Shown piece by piece: positions 11,300-23,467 of a stretch of 64,000 nt of DNA (positions within the stretch are counted from its first letter, which is position 1; the number at the start of each line of letters is the position of its first letter). This stretch comes from Xestospongia bergquistia (lineage: Eukaryota > Porifera > Demospongiae > Haplosclerida > Petrosiidae), in the NCBI GenBank assembly GCA_963965975.1, contig OZ014423.1:3100001-3164000 (forward strand), read 5' to 3'. A program made the position numbers and the translations under genes. The notes under the pieces were generated by a model. It searched no databases. It worked only from the letters and a program-made list of their open reading frames with translations, and was not told where the DNA came from.

Positions 11300-12884
11300 T
11301 AATGCAGTGTGTAGTACATCTTGTATTAACATGAGTAAATCAGATCTCATTGTTAGATCAGATATCATAGTCAGTGTCAGATGAGATATTAGTGTTAAGA
11401 ATCATGTTGACGTGTAGATCAGATCTCAATTGGTGTTAGATCAGGTATTGGTGTTAATAAACGTGTTGACGTCAGTGTGTAGTAGATCAGATATGAAAAA
11501 GTGTAAGTCAGATTTCGGTGTTAGATCAGGTATTAGTTTTAAGAACTGTGTAAATGTCAATGTTTAGTAAATCAATGTTTCGTAAATAAGATACCAACTG
11601 GTGTTAGATCAGGTGTCAGTATAAGAATCTCGTATTAATATTAGTGTGTAGTTGATCAGATATCAACATGAGTAAATGAGATCTCAGTGTTAGATCAGAT
11701 ATCATAATCAGTGTCAGATGAGATATCAGTGTTAAGAATCACGTTGATGTCTGTGTGTAGATCAGATTTCAATGTTAGTAATTTAGATGTCAGTGTTAAT
11801 TCAAAGATTGTTATGAAATCAGATATCGGTGCTTAGAATTAAATTAATGCCACTTTGTAGTACAATCAGATATCAATATTAGTAAATCAGATCTCAAAGT
11901 TAGATCAGGTATCAGTGTTATGAATCGTGTAGATGTCAATGTGTAGTAGATGAGAAATCAACAAGAGTAAATCAAACCTGGATGTTTAATCAGGTATCAG
12001 TGTTAAGAAACATGTTAATGTTTGTGTGTAGTAGATCATATATCAACATGAGTAAATCAGATCTCAGTGTTAGATCAGATATCATAGTCAGTGTCGGATT
12101 AGATATGAATGTTAAGGATCATGTTGATGTCATTTAGTAGATCAGATATCAACAAGTGTTAGATCAGGTATCAGTATTAAGAATCGTGTTGATGTCAGTG
12201 TGTATTAGATCAGACATCAACATGAGTAAATCAGATCTCAGTGTTAGATCGGATATCGTTGTTAATATTAGATCAGATATCAATGTTAAGAATCATGTTG
12301 ATGACTGTGTGTAGATCAGGTATCAACATTAGTGATTTAGATCTCAGTGTTAATTCAGATTTCAATATCAGATCAGATATCAGTGTTATGAATCAAATTG
12401 ATGCCTTTGTAGTAAAATCAGATATAAACATGAGTAAATGAGATCTCGATGTTTAATCAGGTATCAGTGTTAAGAATCATGTTAATGTCAGTGTGTAGTA
12501 GATCATATATCAACATGAGTAAATCAGATCTCAGTTTTAGATCAGATATCATAGTCAGTGTCAGATTAGATATCAGTGTTAAGGATCATGTTGATGTCAG
12601 TGAGTAGTAGATCAGATATCAACAGGTGTTAAATCAGGTATCAGTATTAAAAATCGTGTTGATCTCAGTGTGTATTAGATCAGATATCAACATGAGTAAA
12701 TCAGATCTCAGTGTTAGATCAGGTATAATAGTCATTGTCATATCAGATATCAGTGTTAAGAACCATGTTGATGTCTGTGTGTATATCGGATATCAACGTT
12801 AGTGATTTAGATCTCAGTGTTAATTCAGATATTGGTATCAGATTAGATATCAGTGTTATGAATCAAATTGATGCCGCTTTGTAC
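11300..12884. repeat. Minisatellite array R1
   Basis: Same family as the array at the window start. It begins right after CAATCAAATATTGTGC and shares its first 150 bases almost exactly with the arrays at 28457 and 39635. The three internal arrays were therefore copied together with the units. Confidence 0.9.
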
Positions 12885-12946
12885 TGACATCAACACGTTC
12901 TTAATACTGATACCTGATCTAACACCGAGAGATCTGATTTACTCAT
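12885..12946 (-). repeat. Inverted minisatellite unit capping R1
   Basis: TGACATCAACACGTTC to GATTTACTCAT is the reverse complement of the array unit. This copy has an extra GA (CCGAGAGATC) compared with the other caps. Confidence 0.85.
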
Positions 12947-13146
12947 CCATCTATTCAGATATTTATGAGTTCATCAAACCATCTATCATTTCAATCGTCC
13001 ATCCATCCAATCATTCATTTAACAATCCATCCATCCATTATTCCATCATTCATCTATTCTTCCTATACATATTTGTGCCATTTATTATGCATTTATCCAA
13101 CTAACCTGTCATTCAGCCATCCACTATTATTCACCAGGGACACGTG

Positions 13147-13178
13147 CCCCCCCCCCCACCCCCCCCTCCCAAAAAAAA
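13147..13178. repeat. C-run and A-run motif at unit start (U2)
   Basis: CACGTG followed by runs of C broken by A and T, then a run of A. Homologous positions have different lengths: 2955 (short), 20457 and 20490, 30263, 41006 and 46745. Hypervariable homopolymers; the core GGCACGTGCC also occurs at 53279. Confidence 0.7.
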
Positions 13179-13463
13179 AGTTACAACATGTTCATTGTGC
13201 CCCTCCCCCAATTTTTACACTAAAGTATGCAATATGTAGAGAACAATGAAAACACTATTGCAATTATAACATAATTGTGGCTATTGTTTATTACAAATGA
13301 ATGAGATAGAGTGATGGACATATCAATGAAATCAATGGACAGATGAGTAGATAGACTAATGGAAAGTCAGGTGAACATATGGATTCACAAACAGATAAAT
13401 GGTTTTACTAATGAATATTTATTAATGAGTGCTTTGTTAATAATTGTTCTCTTCTCTTTTTAG

Positions 13464-13983
13464 TATTTTTGTTAAATGATCTACTTGATACTCATGTGTG
13501 TAGTCCCTTGTTGCTTCCTCAGTCTTGTTTTGATAAGTTGGTAGAGGGAATTATAGGAAATCAAAGTGAAAATATTCAAACTGGTGAGTGATTTGGTCCC
13601 TAACAATTAGAATGTCAATCAACCTGGTAAAAACATATCACATTACAACATTGGAGAATAAGAAATATAAAAAGTAATTATTATATTTGTGCATGTTTTT
13701 AGCAATTTTCTACACATCCATCAGTCCATCTATTTATTATTTACTTCCTCTTTGTCTTTCTGTCTTTGTCTTTCTCTATTGTTCATTATACAATGTACAT
13801 ACAACAGGTAAAACACCTCATCAAATTACTCAAAATGCTTTAGATGCCTTTGCCATTAATAGTTGTATTGAGGTTTATGTAATACATCATGCATTAGATG
13901 GAGGTGAAGAAGCTATCTTTTATCTCAAGCATGAACCAAACTGGACAGACCAGTTATTAATACTTGCATTACAGAGTTTTTGA
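13464..13983 (+). pseudogene. INTS2: Segments a and b, in-frame exon pair (U2)
   Basis: a (13464-13583) lies between TTCTCTTTTTAG and GGTGAGTG and reads FLLNDLLDTHVCSPLLLPQS...SENIQT. A 224-nt intron ends ACAACAG. b (13808-13983) reads GKTPHQITQNALDAFAINSC, IEVYVIHHALDGGEEAIFYL, KHEPNWTDQLLILALQ. The split glycine codon joins the two in frame, which supports real exon ancestry. Similarity to the human INTS2 N-terminal region (LVRMALCAP..., GESILVSQLQH) is weak, so the assignment is tentative. The reading ends at TGA unless CAG|GTTTTTGAG is used as a donor. Confidence 0.5.
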
Positions 13984-14571
13984 GTTAATATGCTGGGTTG
14001 AAGGAGGATTTGATGTACCTGGCAATGATTAACATTCATAACAATATGTATCACTCTATTAATCTGTACATTTATTCTATTAATCCATCCATTCATAGGT
14101 ATGGTACTCATATCTGCCAGTCTTTTTTAACCCATGGGGTCTGTCCTTTCTCCTTTACCCAGTCTTCTCCCTCCTCCAATTCTCTCTGATTTCCCAACCA
14201 TTGAAGAATCAATACTGGTCACCATACCAGCTTGTCTATCAGCTGTGAATGACTCTGAGTCCCCTACTACTTTTTATCACAACTGGTCCCCCTAGCTGCT
14301 AACTACATAACTGATGCTCCCTCTCTATTATACTCTCTTTTCTCTTACGTCTACTTTAACGTAAACGAAATTATAGTATTTTAAAGAAACAAACTCAAAC
14401 AAACATCTATTCTTTCTTACCTGCTGATAAACTGTCACCTGGAACTGCTGACAACACTTCCCATTTGTACTTATTAATAGGGTGTGGCCACACCCAATGG
14501 CTTTAGAGCCAAGACCCAGATGATCCTACTAAAAAAATTTATTCCAGATATTATAGTCACAGATATTTCTC

Positions 14572-14695
14572 CATGTACCACTAACATCATGGAAAGAATC
14601 TGAAGAGAGTGCAATGCATGAAGAGGGTATGGTTCTGTTATTAGCTGTTGCTAAGAAACATAGTTCTTTTGTTCCTCAACATTAATTATTATTAG
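14572..14695 (+). pseudogene. INTS2: Segment d, open copy (U2)
   Basis: Reads HVPLTSWKESEESAMHEEG then MVLLLAVAKKHSSFVPQH before TAA. Beyond the stop, GLIGHGK follows in another frame, again resembling the INTS2 continuation. Compared with the B units it keeps TTATTAGCT, where they have TTATAAGCT. Confidence 0.5.
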
Positions 14696-14849
14696 GATTG
14701 ATTGGCCATGGCAAGGTAAGAGAGTTAACCAAGAATGTTTATACATAGTAGCTAGTTGTCACTGGGAAGCTATTCCACTTTGGTATTATTGGGAGGGGCC
14801 AAGGATTATTACTGCTATACACAATAAATTATTTCACTTTGTCTTCCAG

Positions 14850-15021
14850 TTTGAATTATGGATGTATAACATTTCAGAAGCTAGAGAAAAACATTTTAAG
14901 AACAGAGATAGTGGAATGGCAAAAGACTCGAGTTGATTTTCTGCAACATCTTCTGACTCAGAGAAGTGGGCGTATTCCATCATATAACTGGAAAAGACGT
15001 GACATCTTTGGCACCAACTAA
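14850..15021 (+). pseudogene. INTS2: Segment e, open copy (U2)
   Basis: Acceptor GTCTTCCAG. Open reading SLNYGCITFQKLEKNILRTE then IVEWQKTRVDFLQHLLTQRS and GRIPSYNWKRRDIFGTN to TAA. This is the long form, retaining the seven codons around EKNILRT that are missing from U3a, U4 and U6. Resembles the human INTS2 stretch SSLSRMKTIFTQ...GFLPIHC. Confidence 0.5.
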
Positions 15022-15339
15022 TGTAAAATATTGCAGTACTTAAATGAGAGTGCTCCTGCATGAAATAATGTAATGATGAGGAAGATGGATTGAATGGAGG
15101 GATGGGTGGATCAATGGATGGATGGACTTTTATTGTATTTTTCTTGTCTTATTTGAAATCATCTCATCTTTTGCTCCAACAACTTTAAGTAACTACTCAA
15201 GTTGACAAGTTGACTTGGAATCTTTCTACCGAGATCAAGAACCTCTCTCTTATATCTCCCAAATCACCTGATCCTATTATACACCATGGAAAACAGTCTC
15301 AAGAAATGTTAATAAATCAAAGAGTAAAAATAAATGACT

Positions 15340-15465
15340 CTCTCTCTAAAAATAAATGATTCTCTATGTCTCTCTGTCTCTCTCTCTCTGTTTCTCTCTC
15401 TCTATCTCTCTCTTTCTCTGTCTCTCTTTGTCTATCTCTCTCTCTCTCTCACTCTCACTCTCTCC
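15340..15465. repeat. CT microsatellite (U2)
   Basis: Interrupted CTCTCT/CTGTCT tract, nearly identical to that of U5 (43207-43332) and to the second tract of U1. No pure (CT)n block as in U4. Confidence 0.9.
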
Positions 15466-15713
15466 ATATAGTTTTAACATCAGAATAGTGTTGAATATTA
15501 TATGAGAGAGGACAAACCTCATGGAAATCTAAACCTCCATGACTTGTTGGACCAGTTTTGGCAACATTATAAACACCCTCCTAATTTATAAGAAATGAAA
15601 TATGTAAAGGTATTTTAGATGCATCATAAAAATATGCTATATCTTGAACACTTACAACAAGAGCAAAACTGGCTTTATAGTATTGTGTCAGCTGGTAGAA
15701 AGTAGAAAGACCC

Positions 15714-15866
15714 TTATGATGTATTGATTTCAAATTGGAACATTAAGTAATCAAAGTCTTTGTGAAGGCTATTAACAATTAATTTAGCCATGTCAGAGGC
15801 ATCTTCAACAATTCCAGTCATTACAGTACAATTCAAATACCTTGTTTCACCTGTTTTAGGATCCAT
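15714..15866 (-). other. Antisense 50-aa ORF, copy 2 (U2)
   Basis: Same frame and length as the other copies (MDPKTGETRYLNCTVMTGIV ... MFQFEINTS). Variable residues here are AKLIVNSLHKDFDYL. It sits in the opposite orientation between the CT tract and the region before l. Confidence 0.4.
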
Positions 15867-16281
15867 CTAGCAGAGTAATCTTTCATACTAAAATCTGTAA
15901 TGCTGACAGCTGTGCTCCTCACCTTCATATGAACCTTCAAATGCTTAATGAATATTGTCTGCTAATTCTTCTGAACAGTCATTTAATCATCTTCATTTAA
16001 CAAATTAGGATTGATTGATGATTCACTTCTTTGTTGTAGGATATGGTTCTAAAAGGTATGGTACCTTTTAAAATTAGATGCATAACTTTTGTAATTAGGT
16101 AACATTCACAACATGATCATGATGGATATGTAATAATACACTAAGAGATACACCTTTATAATACTTTCAAATTATACATACATATATATGTAATGTTTTG
16201 TATTGCATTTAATACAGACTATAGATTATACAGCTACTGCTTAATGTAATCTCTTCTTGAAATTGAGAACTATAGACTCAG

Positions 16282-16485
16282 TCAAGCAAGTGAACTGAAG
16301 TAGCTGGAAGATGAACAGACAAAGTACATAATTACATGAAATATATATTTACCAATTCCTTGTAGTAGTAAAAATGTTGCTCTTTGTTTGTGAGTAATAT
16401 CACATGCATGTCTAATGGCGTTTAGCAAGACTTTTCGGAATATTGTACCCTTTCTAACATCTAAATAGTGCTCACAATAGTGCAA
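16282..16485 (-). other. Minus-strand ORF of unknown nature (U2)
   Basis: 67-aa ORF reading MHYCEHYLDVRKGTIFRKVL then LNAIRHACDITHKQRATFLL. Composition is less biased than most spurious ORFs here. The U1 homologue (about 6110-6170) is interrupted by a deletion, so conservation is poor. No family recognised; it may be chance. Confidence 0.2.
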
Positions 16486-18038
16486 TACATTCTGTAGGCT
16501 ATACTTAACAGTATTGAAGACTTAGTGACAGAAAACAGTTGTATTGATGACATGACTGAATGATATATTGAAGGTATATTACCAAGAATACAGCTACAGT
16601 ACAATAATAAAAGGTTTGTGAATGTTAATATTACATTGATCAAGAGATTAAATAAGTAAATAGTTTATGAATTTGGTTCTGGAGGAAAGAGCATTGCATA
16701 CTTCAAGGTCATCATAATATAACATAATTTCCAAAACAGTGGAAATAATACAGAACAAAGGATGTTCTTTGTAAGACTTGCCATCGCATACATCTGACAT
16801 TAGTCCATCTGTCCTTTGATAGCTTGTAAGTATCTAATTAATGTGCATGCTACTAAATTCACATGTAGATGTGTTATTGTTCTAACCTCAGTATAGATCT
16901 TAAGGACAAAAGACTCCAGAAATAGATTATCATAGACCCTTTTTTGTGAAATTTCAGAAGCCATTTTCCTTTACTTTTTTTATAAATAAGCTTTTCTCCA
17001 ATCTTTCTCTGTTGGCTCCTAAAATGAACAATACGAAAATACATATATATGTGTGTATTCATGTCTATATGTATCCTACTCATTTAAACAATCAGTTTGG
17101 AAACAACAAATAGGATGTGTGGTTTATTTGCATCTTTCATAAGAGGATCCTTTTGTTCCTCAGACATGAATCATGTATCATGGAAGTGCTCTTAAAGCTT
17201 CACTATTATGGTAGATACCTCTATAGTACTGTTTCATTAATCTATCCACCCATCCATTGATAAGGTAATAGAATGTTGTATTCAAGATGGTTTCTTTAAA
17301 AATATATCAAATTGACAGTCCTTTGTCTAGATTCTCAAATTGAAGTGGTTATGGTGTACCCATCCAATCAAATATTACTATTGAATGCAATATTCCACCT
17401 GTGAGTGTTTAATGTCCCTTCCATGAATCTATCCATCCATTTTCTATTTCATGTATCCATTCATCAGTCTATTAATCCATTCATCCACCCATTTATTCAT
17501 TTATTTAATCAATGCATTCATTCATTCTTTTATAGCGCTGGCCTCTTATTGACTTTACCTGTTCACTGGTGGTGACATTCTCATTTGAAACTTCTTATCC
17601 ATTTGTTAGAGACATCAAAAACTTTCAGGACCTCAATCAGTCTACTCTTATCATGACAACAGATGTCACATTATTATTAATTTTATATTGCACAACTGCT
17701 CTGAAATGACTCAATAATAATAATATTAAAGGTATTTGTTACCTAGCAACTATTAACAAACTAATTTATTTTTGCTGTTTTTCCATTCAAATTTGAATCA
17801 AAAAATTATGTTGTATTTTAGCATAGGTTGGTCTGATATTGTGGGTGGAGCCACAATATCAGACTGTTCTTGCTGCACCATCTGGTCTTTAATATCTTGT
17901 TGTAGAAAAAGTATTGGACATTCCTTATAAGATAAACCAGTAACTCCTCCACCTCTCTTGTATCCATGCATCCATTCACCTCTTCAATACATCAACAGGC
18001 CATTTATTTATTTAACCATTTTTCCTCTTCTTCTGTAG

Positions 18039-18149
18039 ATCCATTCTGTTGATATTGAGGTCCTAACAAGTTTTCTAGAACAATATTCTGCTGGTTCATA
18101 CCTACTCTATTTCCTTCTCTATCTTTCTTCACCTTTAGACTACAAAACT
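18039..18149 (+). pseudogene. INTS2: Segment l, open copy (U2)
   Basis: Acceptor TTCTTCTGTAG, donor ACT|GTAAAT, 111 nt. Reads IHSVDIEVLTSFLEQYSAGS then YLLYFLLYLSSPLDYKT. By eye it fits human INTS2 IVDVAEALLHVRNGAWFLCLLVANVP. Same as U5. Confidence 0.5.
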
Positions 18150-18898
18150 GTAAATGCAACTATTTTGAAGAGCTAATAACAGGGAAACTAGTCCAGTTTA
18201 AACACTCATCACTTTACTCCAAGTCTTAAGTTACAGCATCCGCTTTCTCAGCATTTATAGAAGGTGAGAAAAAATTATTGACTAACAATAAAAGCTATCA
18301 ATTGACTATAAAATAAATGATAATTCAAAATTAATTACCTATTATTAAACATAGTAATTTATAAAAAGTTTAATAATTGAGTATGTTTTCTGAACTTATT
18401 GTATGGGTGTGGCTTAGAAAATTACTAATGAAAGCATTCAAAATCATTAATTTTAGTGATAGATGTAGTACATTATATATATATCCCTTGACATCTTATC
18501 CTATTACCTTTGACAACTGTTCCCCTCCCAATTGTTTCTTGCATAGTGGGGCCTCAATGAGTATTCGTGTACAAGAACCACTTTGTGTATGAAGAGGCTA
18601 ATCTAGTCGAACAAGTTAAATTTGTTTGTCCAGTTACGGAAGTTATTTCAAGAGTGATCAAAGTTGTTGTGGTGATGTTTTGCTTACAGTGAACAAGAAA
18701 GTCTTTCTCTAATTTTTATGCCAAGTTTCCTATGCCCCACCCATCAATCTCAACTCAAGGGACTTATTGTTTTCCAATGGTACTTATGTACACTAATCTA
18801 ACAACCCCCCTTGGCCGAAAAGAGAATATAGGTGGAGTTCAGCCCCTCCCACCTGACATATATATATATATATATCAACAAGTTGTTTTTAAACAAAG

Positions 18899-19397
18899 AT
18901 CAGACAGTTGCCACACCCACTATATTATTGGCTCTTGGTGATAAATTACATGCTGTAGATTATTTGCATTCAATGCACACTATAATCCAACATGATGATG
19001 TCCTGCCCACCCAATGTCAACGAAGAGAAAGTGAAGTAAAGGAAATATTCTTATCATTTCTACAAGAATTAGTATTCAATTCAATTGAAGGTGTGGGCAG
19101 ATACTTTTAGCACTTGGAACATCACACAAAAATACATAATGAGAAAGAAGTGAGCTGTCTGTCTGTTCACTCATTAATTCATTAGTCCATTCATTCCTCC
19201 ATCTATCCATTCATTTCCTTTTAGTCAACTATTATACACGATGATAGAGAGTCCCTCAAATTACTTCACTTATACCAAAGTCCTACTCCAAGACATTTAC
19301 CCTTAAACTAGATGACACAGATAATGAAGATGAGATGATTGACCTAGAACTATTATTATCACCTTCATCAGAAACTAGTCACTGTTCCAGTCTCCAT
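18899..19397 (+). pseudogene. n-o fusion and p (U2)
   Basis: n begins at 18899 after TTAAACAAAG. Within PTQ (19015) it jumps to CQRRESEVKEIFLSFLQELV, so the second half of n is deleted and n and o become one open frame up to the TAG at 19108-19110. p (19225-19397) is the 173-nt form (CAAATTACTTCACTTATACC), with the frame broken before KSYSKTF. Confidence 0.55.
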
Positions 19398-19663
19398 GTA
19401 AACCACACCTTTTATTTCTACATTTAAGTTACACATTAAAACATAACTCCATTGAAGATAATGCAGAACAGAAGATAATTAAAGATGGCAGAATTCCTCT
19501 TTGCTTAAGTAAATTCATTTTATATTGAAAATTTTTATATCTAATAAATGCATTTTGAATATTTAACAAAGGATTTACATATCAATGTTATGTGTACACT
19601 ACATATACTATATATGCCAATGGATAACACTAACAATGATCTCTTTATTTTATTACTGTGCAG

Positions 19664-20030
19664 GTTGTCCATTATCACGTGTAACAAGTGAAGACAATTC
19701 CCTCTGTGACTTGAGATTAAAACTAGATCTTATTATAAACAGACGTCAATGTTTTCATCCAACAGCCAGTTCACTGATATGGAAGGTACTCATGTTCTTT
19801 TAGCTTTCTGATCACTTCTCTTTCCCCTAGATAGAGTGGTTAGTACAAGATGAGTTGCTCTTTTGTGTAAAGAACTTCTTGTCATAGGAGAACCCATCCT
19901 TTCATGTCGTTTATAATCCATAGCATCTCATGTACAAGGATGTTCTGGAAAGTTTGCAAATTGTAATTTCAACCAAGAACAAATCAACTTTGTGTTTAAT
20001 GCTCAAGATTGTATGCATCAAATTCTATTG
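19664..20030 (+). pseudogene. q short form and r (U2)
   Basis: q (19664-19785) is 122 nt because 69 nt, exactly 23 codons from RFFSLLDV to SPT, are missing. The frame is kept (SLCDLRLKLDLIINRRQCFH) and both splice borders remain. r (19831-20030) keeps the same two TAG codons as the other units. Confidence 0.6.
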
Positions 20031-20756
20031 GTTAGTTTGATGTCAGCCTTGTCATTCATTCATCCATCCATTCATTCATTCGTCCATTCATCTATTCATC
20101 CATCCATTCATTCATTCGTCCATTTATCCATTCATCCATCCATTACAGCACTTATAAAAAGCAATGTCTATTACTAACTACTACATAAACAAAGCAAATA
20201 ATGATTACTTCTACTTCACACTGTCCAGCTCACCCATGTCATTCCCAAATATCTCTCTTAATTCTGTCTCCCTTTTGACATCTCTTTAATTGAGACACAT
20301 TTCAATCATCCATCCATCCAATCATTCATTAAACAATCCATCCATCCATTGTTCCATTATTCATCTATTCTTCCTATCCATATTTGTGCCATTTATTATG
20401 CATTTATCCAACTACCCTGTCACTCAGCCATCCACTATTCATCACCAGGGCCAGGTGCCCCCCCAAAAAGTCACAACATGCTTATTGTGCCCCCCCCCCC
20501 CAATTTTTACACTAAAGTATGCAATATGTAGAGAACAATGAAAACACTCATTGCAATTATAACATAATTGTGGCTATTGTTTATTACAAATGAATGAGAT
20601 AGAGTGATGGACATATCAATGAAATCAATGGACAGATGAGTAGATAGACTAATGGAAAGACAGGTGAACATATGGATTCACAAACAGATAAATGGTTTTA
20701 CTAATGAATATTTATTAATGAGTGCTTTGTTAATAATTGTTCTCTTCTCTTTTTAG

Positions 20757-21250
20757 TATTTTTGTTAAATGATCTACTTGATACTCATGTGTGTAGTCCC
20801 TTGTTGCTCCCTCAGTCTTGTTCTGATAAGTGGGTAGTGGGAATTATAGGAAATCAAAGTGAAAATATTCAAACTGGTGAGTGATTTGGTCCCCAACAAT
20901 TAGAATGTCAATCAACCTTGGAGACTAAGAAATATGAAAAGTAATTATTATATTTGTGCATGTTTTTAGCAATTTTCTACCCATCCATCAGTCCATCTAT
21001 TTATTATTTACTTCCTCTTTGTCTTTCTGTCTTTGTCTTTCTCTATTGTTCATTATACAATGTACATACAACAGGTAAAACACCTCATCAAATTACTCAA
21101 AATGCTTTAGATGCCTTTGCCATTAATAGTTGTATTGAGGTTTATGTAATACATCATGCATTAGATGGAGGTGAAGAGGCTATCTTTTATCTCAAGCATG
21201 ACCCAAACTGGACAGACCAGTTATTAATACTTGTATTACAGGGTTTTTGA
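20757..21250 (+). pseudogene. INTS2: Segments a and b (U3a)
   Basis: a 20757-20876 (CSPLLLPQSCSDKWVVGIIG) and b 21075-21250 (KHDPNWTDQLLILVLQGF, TGA). Donor GGTGAGTG and acceptor ACAACAG are kept and the pair is in frame. The intervening intron is about 25 bases shorter than in U2. Confidence 0.5.
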
Positions 21251-22115
21251 GTTAATATGCCGGGTTGAAGGAGGATTTGATGTACCTGGCAATGATTAAC
21301 ATTCATAACAATAATTATGTATCACTCTATTAATCTGTACATTCATTCTATTAATCCATCCATTCATAGGTATGGTACTCATATCTGCCAGTCTTTTTTA
21401 ACCCATGGGGTCTGTCCTTTCTCCTTTACCCAGTCTTCTCCCTCCTCCAATTCTCTCTGATTTCCCAACCATTGAAGAATCAATACTGGTCACCATACCA
21501 GCTTGTCTATCAGCTATGAATGACTCTGAGTCCCCTGCTACTTTTTATCACAACTGGTCCCCCTGTCCACTAACTACATAACTGATGCTCCCTCTCTATC
21601 ATACTCTCTTTTCTCTTACGTCTACTTTAACGTAAACGAAATTATAGTATTTTAAAGAAACAAACTCAAACAAACATCTATTCTTTCTTACCTGCTGATA
21701 AACTGTCACCTGGAACTGCTGACAACACTTCTCATTTGTACTTATTAATAGGGTGTGGCCACACCCAATGGCTTTAGAGCCAAGACCCAGATGATCCTAC
21801 TAAAAATTTATTCCAGATATAGTCACAGACATTTCTCCATGTACCACTAACATCATGGAAAGAATCTGAAGAGAGTGCAATGCATGAAGAGGGTATGGTT
21901 CTGTTATAAGCTGTTGCTAAGAAACATAGTTTATTTGTTGCTCAACATCAATTTTTATTAGGATTGATTGGCCATGGCAAGGTAAGAGAGTTAACCAAGA
22001 ATGTTTATACATAGTAGCTAGTTGTCACTGGGAAGCTATTCCACTTTGGTATTATTGGGAGGGGCCAAGGATTATTACTGCTATACACAATAAATTATTT
22101 CACTTTGTCTTCCAG

Positions 22116-22296
22116 TTTGAATTATGGATGCATAACATTTCAGAAGCCAGAGATAGTGGAATGGCAAAAAACTCGAGTTGATTTTCTGCAACATCTGCTA
22201 ACTCAGAAAAGTGGGCATATTCCATCATATAACTGCAAAAGACATGACATCTTTGGCACCAGCTGCTGCAAAATATTGCAGTACTTTACAGAATAA
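22116..22296 (+). pseudogene. INTS2: Segment e, short form (U3a)
   Basis: SLNYGCITFQKPEIVEWQKT: 21 nt removed in frame relative to U2. Continues RVDFLQHLLTQKSGHIPSYN and ends GTSCCKILQYFTE, TAA. The d segment just upstream (about 21838-21950) has TTATAAGCT, a stop in place of Leu. Confidence 0.5.
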
Positions 22297-22602
22297 TTCA
22301 ATGTTAATAAATGAGAGTGCTCCTGCATGAAATAATGTAATGATGAGGAAGATGGATTGAATGGAGGGATAGGTGGATCAATGGATGGATGTACTTTTAT
22401 TGTATTTTTCTTGTCTTAGTTGAAATCATCTCATCTTTTGCTCCAACAACTTTAAGTAACTATTCAAGTTGACAAGTTGACTTGGAATCTTTCTACCGAG
22501 ATCAAGAACCTCTCTCTTATATCGCCCAAATCACCTGATCCTATTATACACCATGGAAAACAGTCTCAAGAAATGTTAATAAATCAAAGAGTTATATAAA
22601 TG

Positions 22603-22696
22603 ATTCTCTCTCTTTCTCTCTGACCCTCTCTCTTTCTCTCTCTGTCTCTCTCTCTATCTCTCTGTCTATCTCTCTCTGTCTCTCTCTGTGTTTCTG

Positions 22697-22751
<55 letters not shown>

Positions 22752-22776
22752 GTCTCTCTCTGTCTATCTCTCTCTC
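22603..22776. repeat. CT microsatellite (U3a)
   Basis: About 170 nt of CTCTCT with GT and AT interruptions, the longest single tract among the units. Its minus-strand translation is a meaningless RERERE repeat. Confidence 0.9.
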
Positions 22777-23025
22777 CATACAGGTTTAATATCAGAATAG
22801 TGTTGAATATGTTATGAGAGAGGACAAAACTCATGGAAATCTAAACCTGCATGACTTGTTGGACCAGTTTTGGCAACGTTATAAACACCCTCCCAATTTA
22901 TAAGAAATGAAATATATAAAGGTATTTTAGATGCATCATGAAACTATGCTATATCTTAAACACTTACAACAAGAGCAAAACTGGCTTTATAGTATTGTGT
23001 CAGCTGGTAGAAAGTAGAAAGACCC

Positions 23026-23178
23026 TTATGATGTATTGATTTCAAATTGGAACATTAAGTAATCAAAGTCTTTGTGAACGCTATTAGCAATTAGTTTAGC
23101 CATGTCAGAGGCATCTTCAACAATTCCAGTCATTACAGTACAATTCAAATACCTTGTTTCACCTGTTTTAGGATCCAT
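23026..23178 (-). other. Antisense 50-aa ORF, copy 3 (U3a)
   Basis: Open over full length; variable part AKLIANSVHKDFDYL. Upstream on the minus strand, separated by a frame change, one reads EFEGSDDEGEEHRCQHTDFS then MKDYSARW, an acidic linker-like stretch shared with U4 and U6. Confidence 0.4.
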
Positions 23179-23467
23179 CTAGCAGAGTAATCTTTCATAC
23201 TAAAATCAGTATGCTGACATCTATGCTCCTCACCTTCATCATCTGAACCTTCAAATTCTTAATGAATATTGTCTGCTAATTCTTCAGAACAGTCATTTCA
23301 TCATCTTTGTTTAACAAATAAGGATTGATTGATGATTCACTTCTTTGTTGTAGGATATGGTTCTAAAAGGTATGGTACTTTTTAAAATTAGATGCATAAC
23401 TTTTGTAATTAGGTAACATTCACAACATGATCATGATGGATATGTAATAATACACTAAGAGATACAT

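Larger units (their letters stand above)
12947..20290 (+). repeat. Tandem unit U2 (group A)
   Basis: Carries a, b, d, e, f, CT tract, antisense ORF, l, a truncated n fused to o, the 173-nt p, the 122-nt q, and r. It ends at about 20290, where TTTAATTGAGACACATTTC joins directly to the start of the next unit with no minisatellite between. Its deletions are shared with U5. It contains a locally unique inverted stretch at 17830-17865 (GATATTGTGGGTGGAGCCACAATATC), absent from other units. Confidence 0.8.

Noticed and set aside
22592..22834. Minus-strand Arg/Glu-rich protein (RERERE), also 43187-43390
   Set aside because: Translation of a CT microsatellite; composition fully explained by the repeat.
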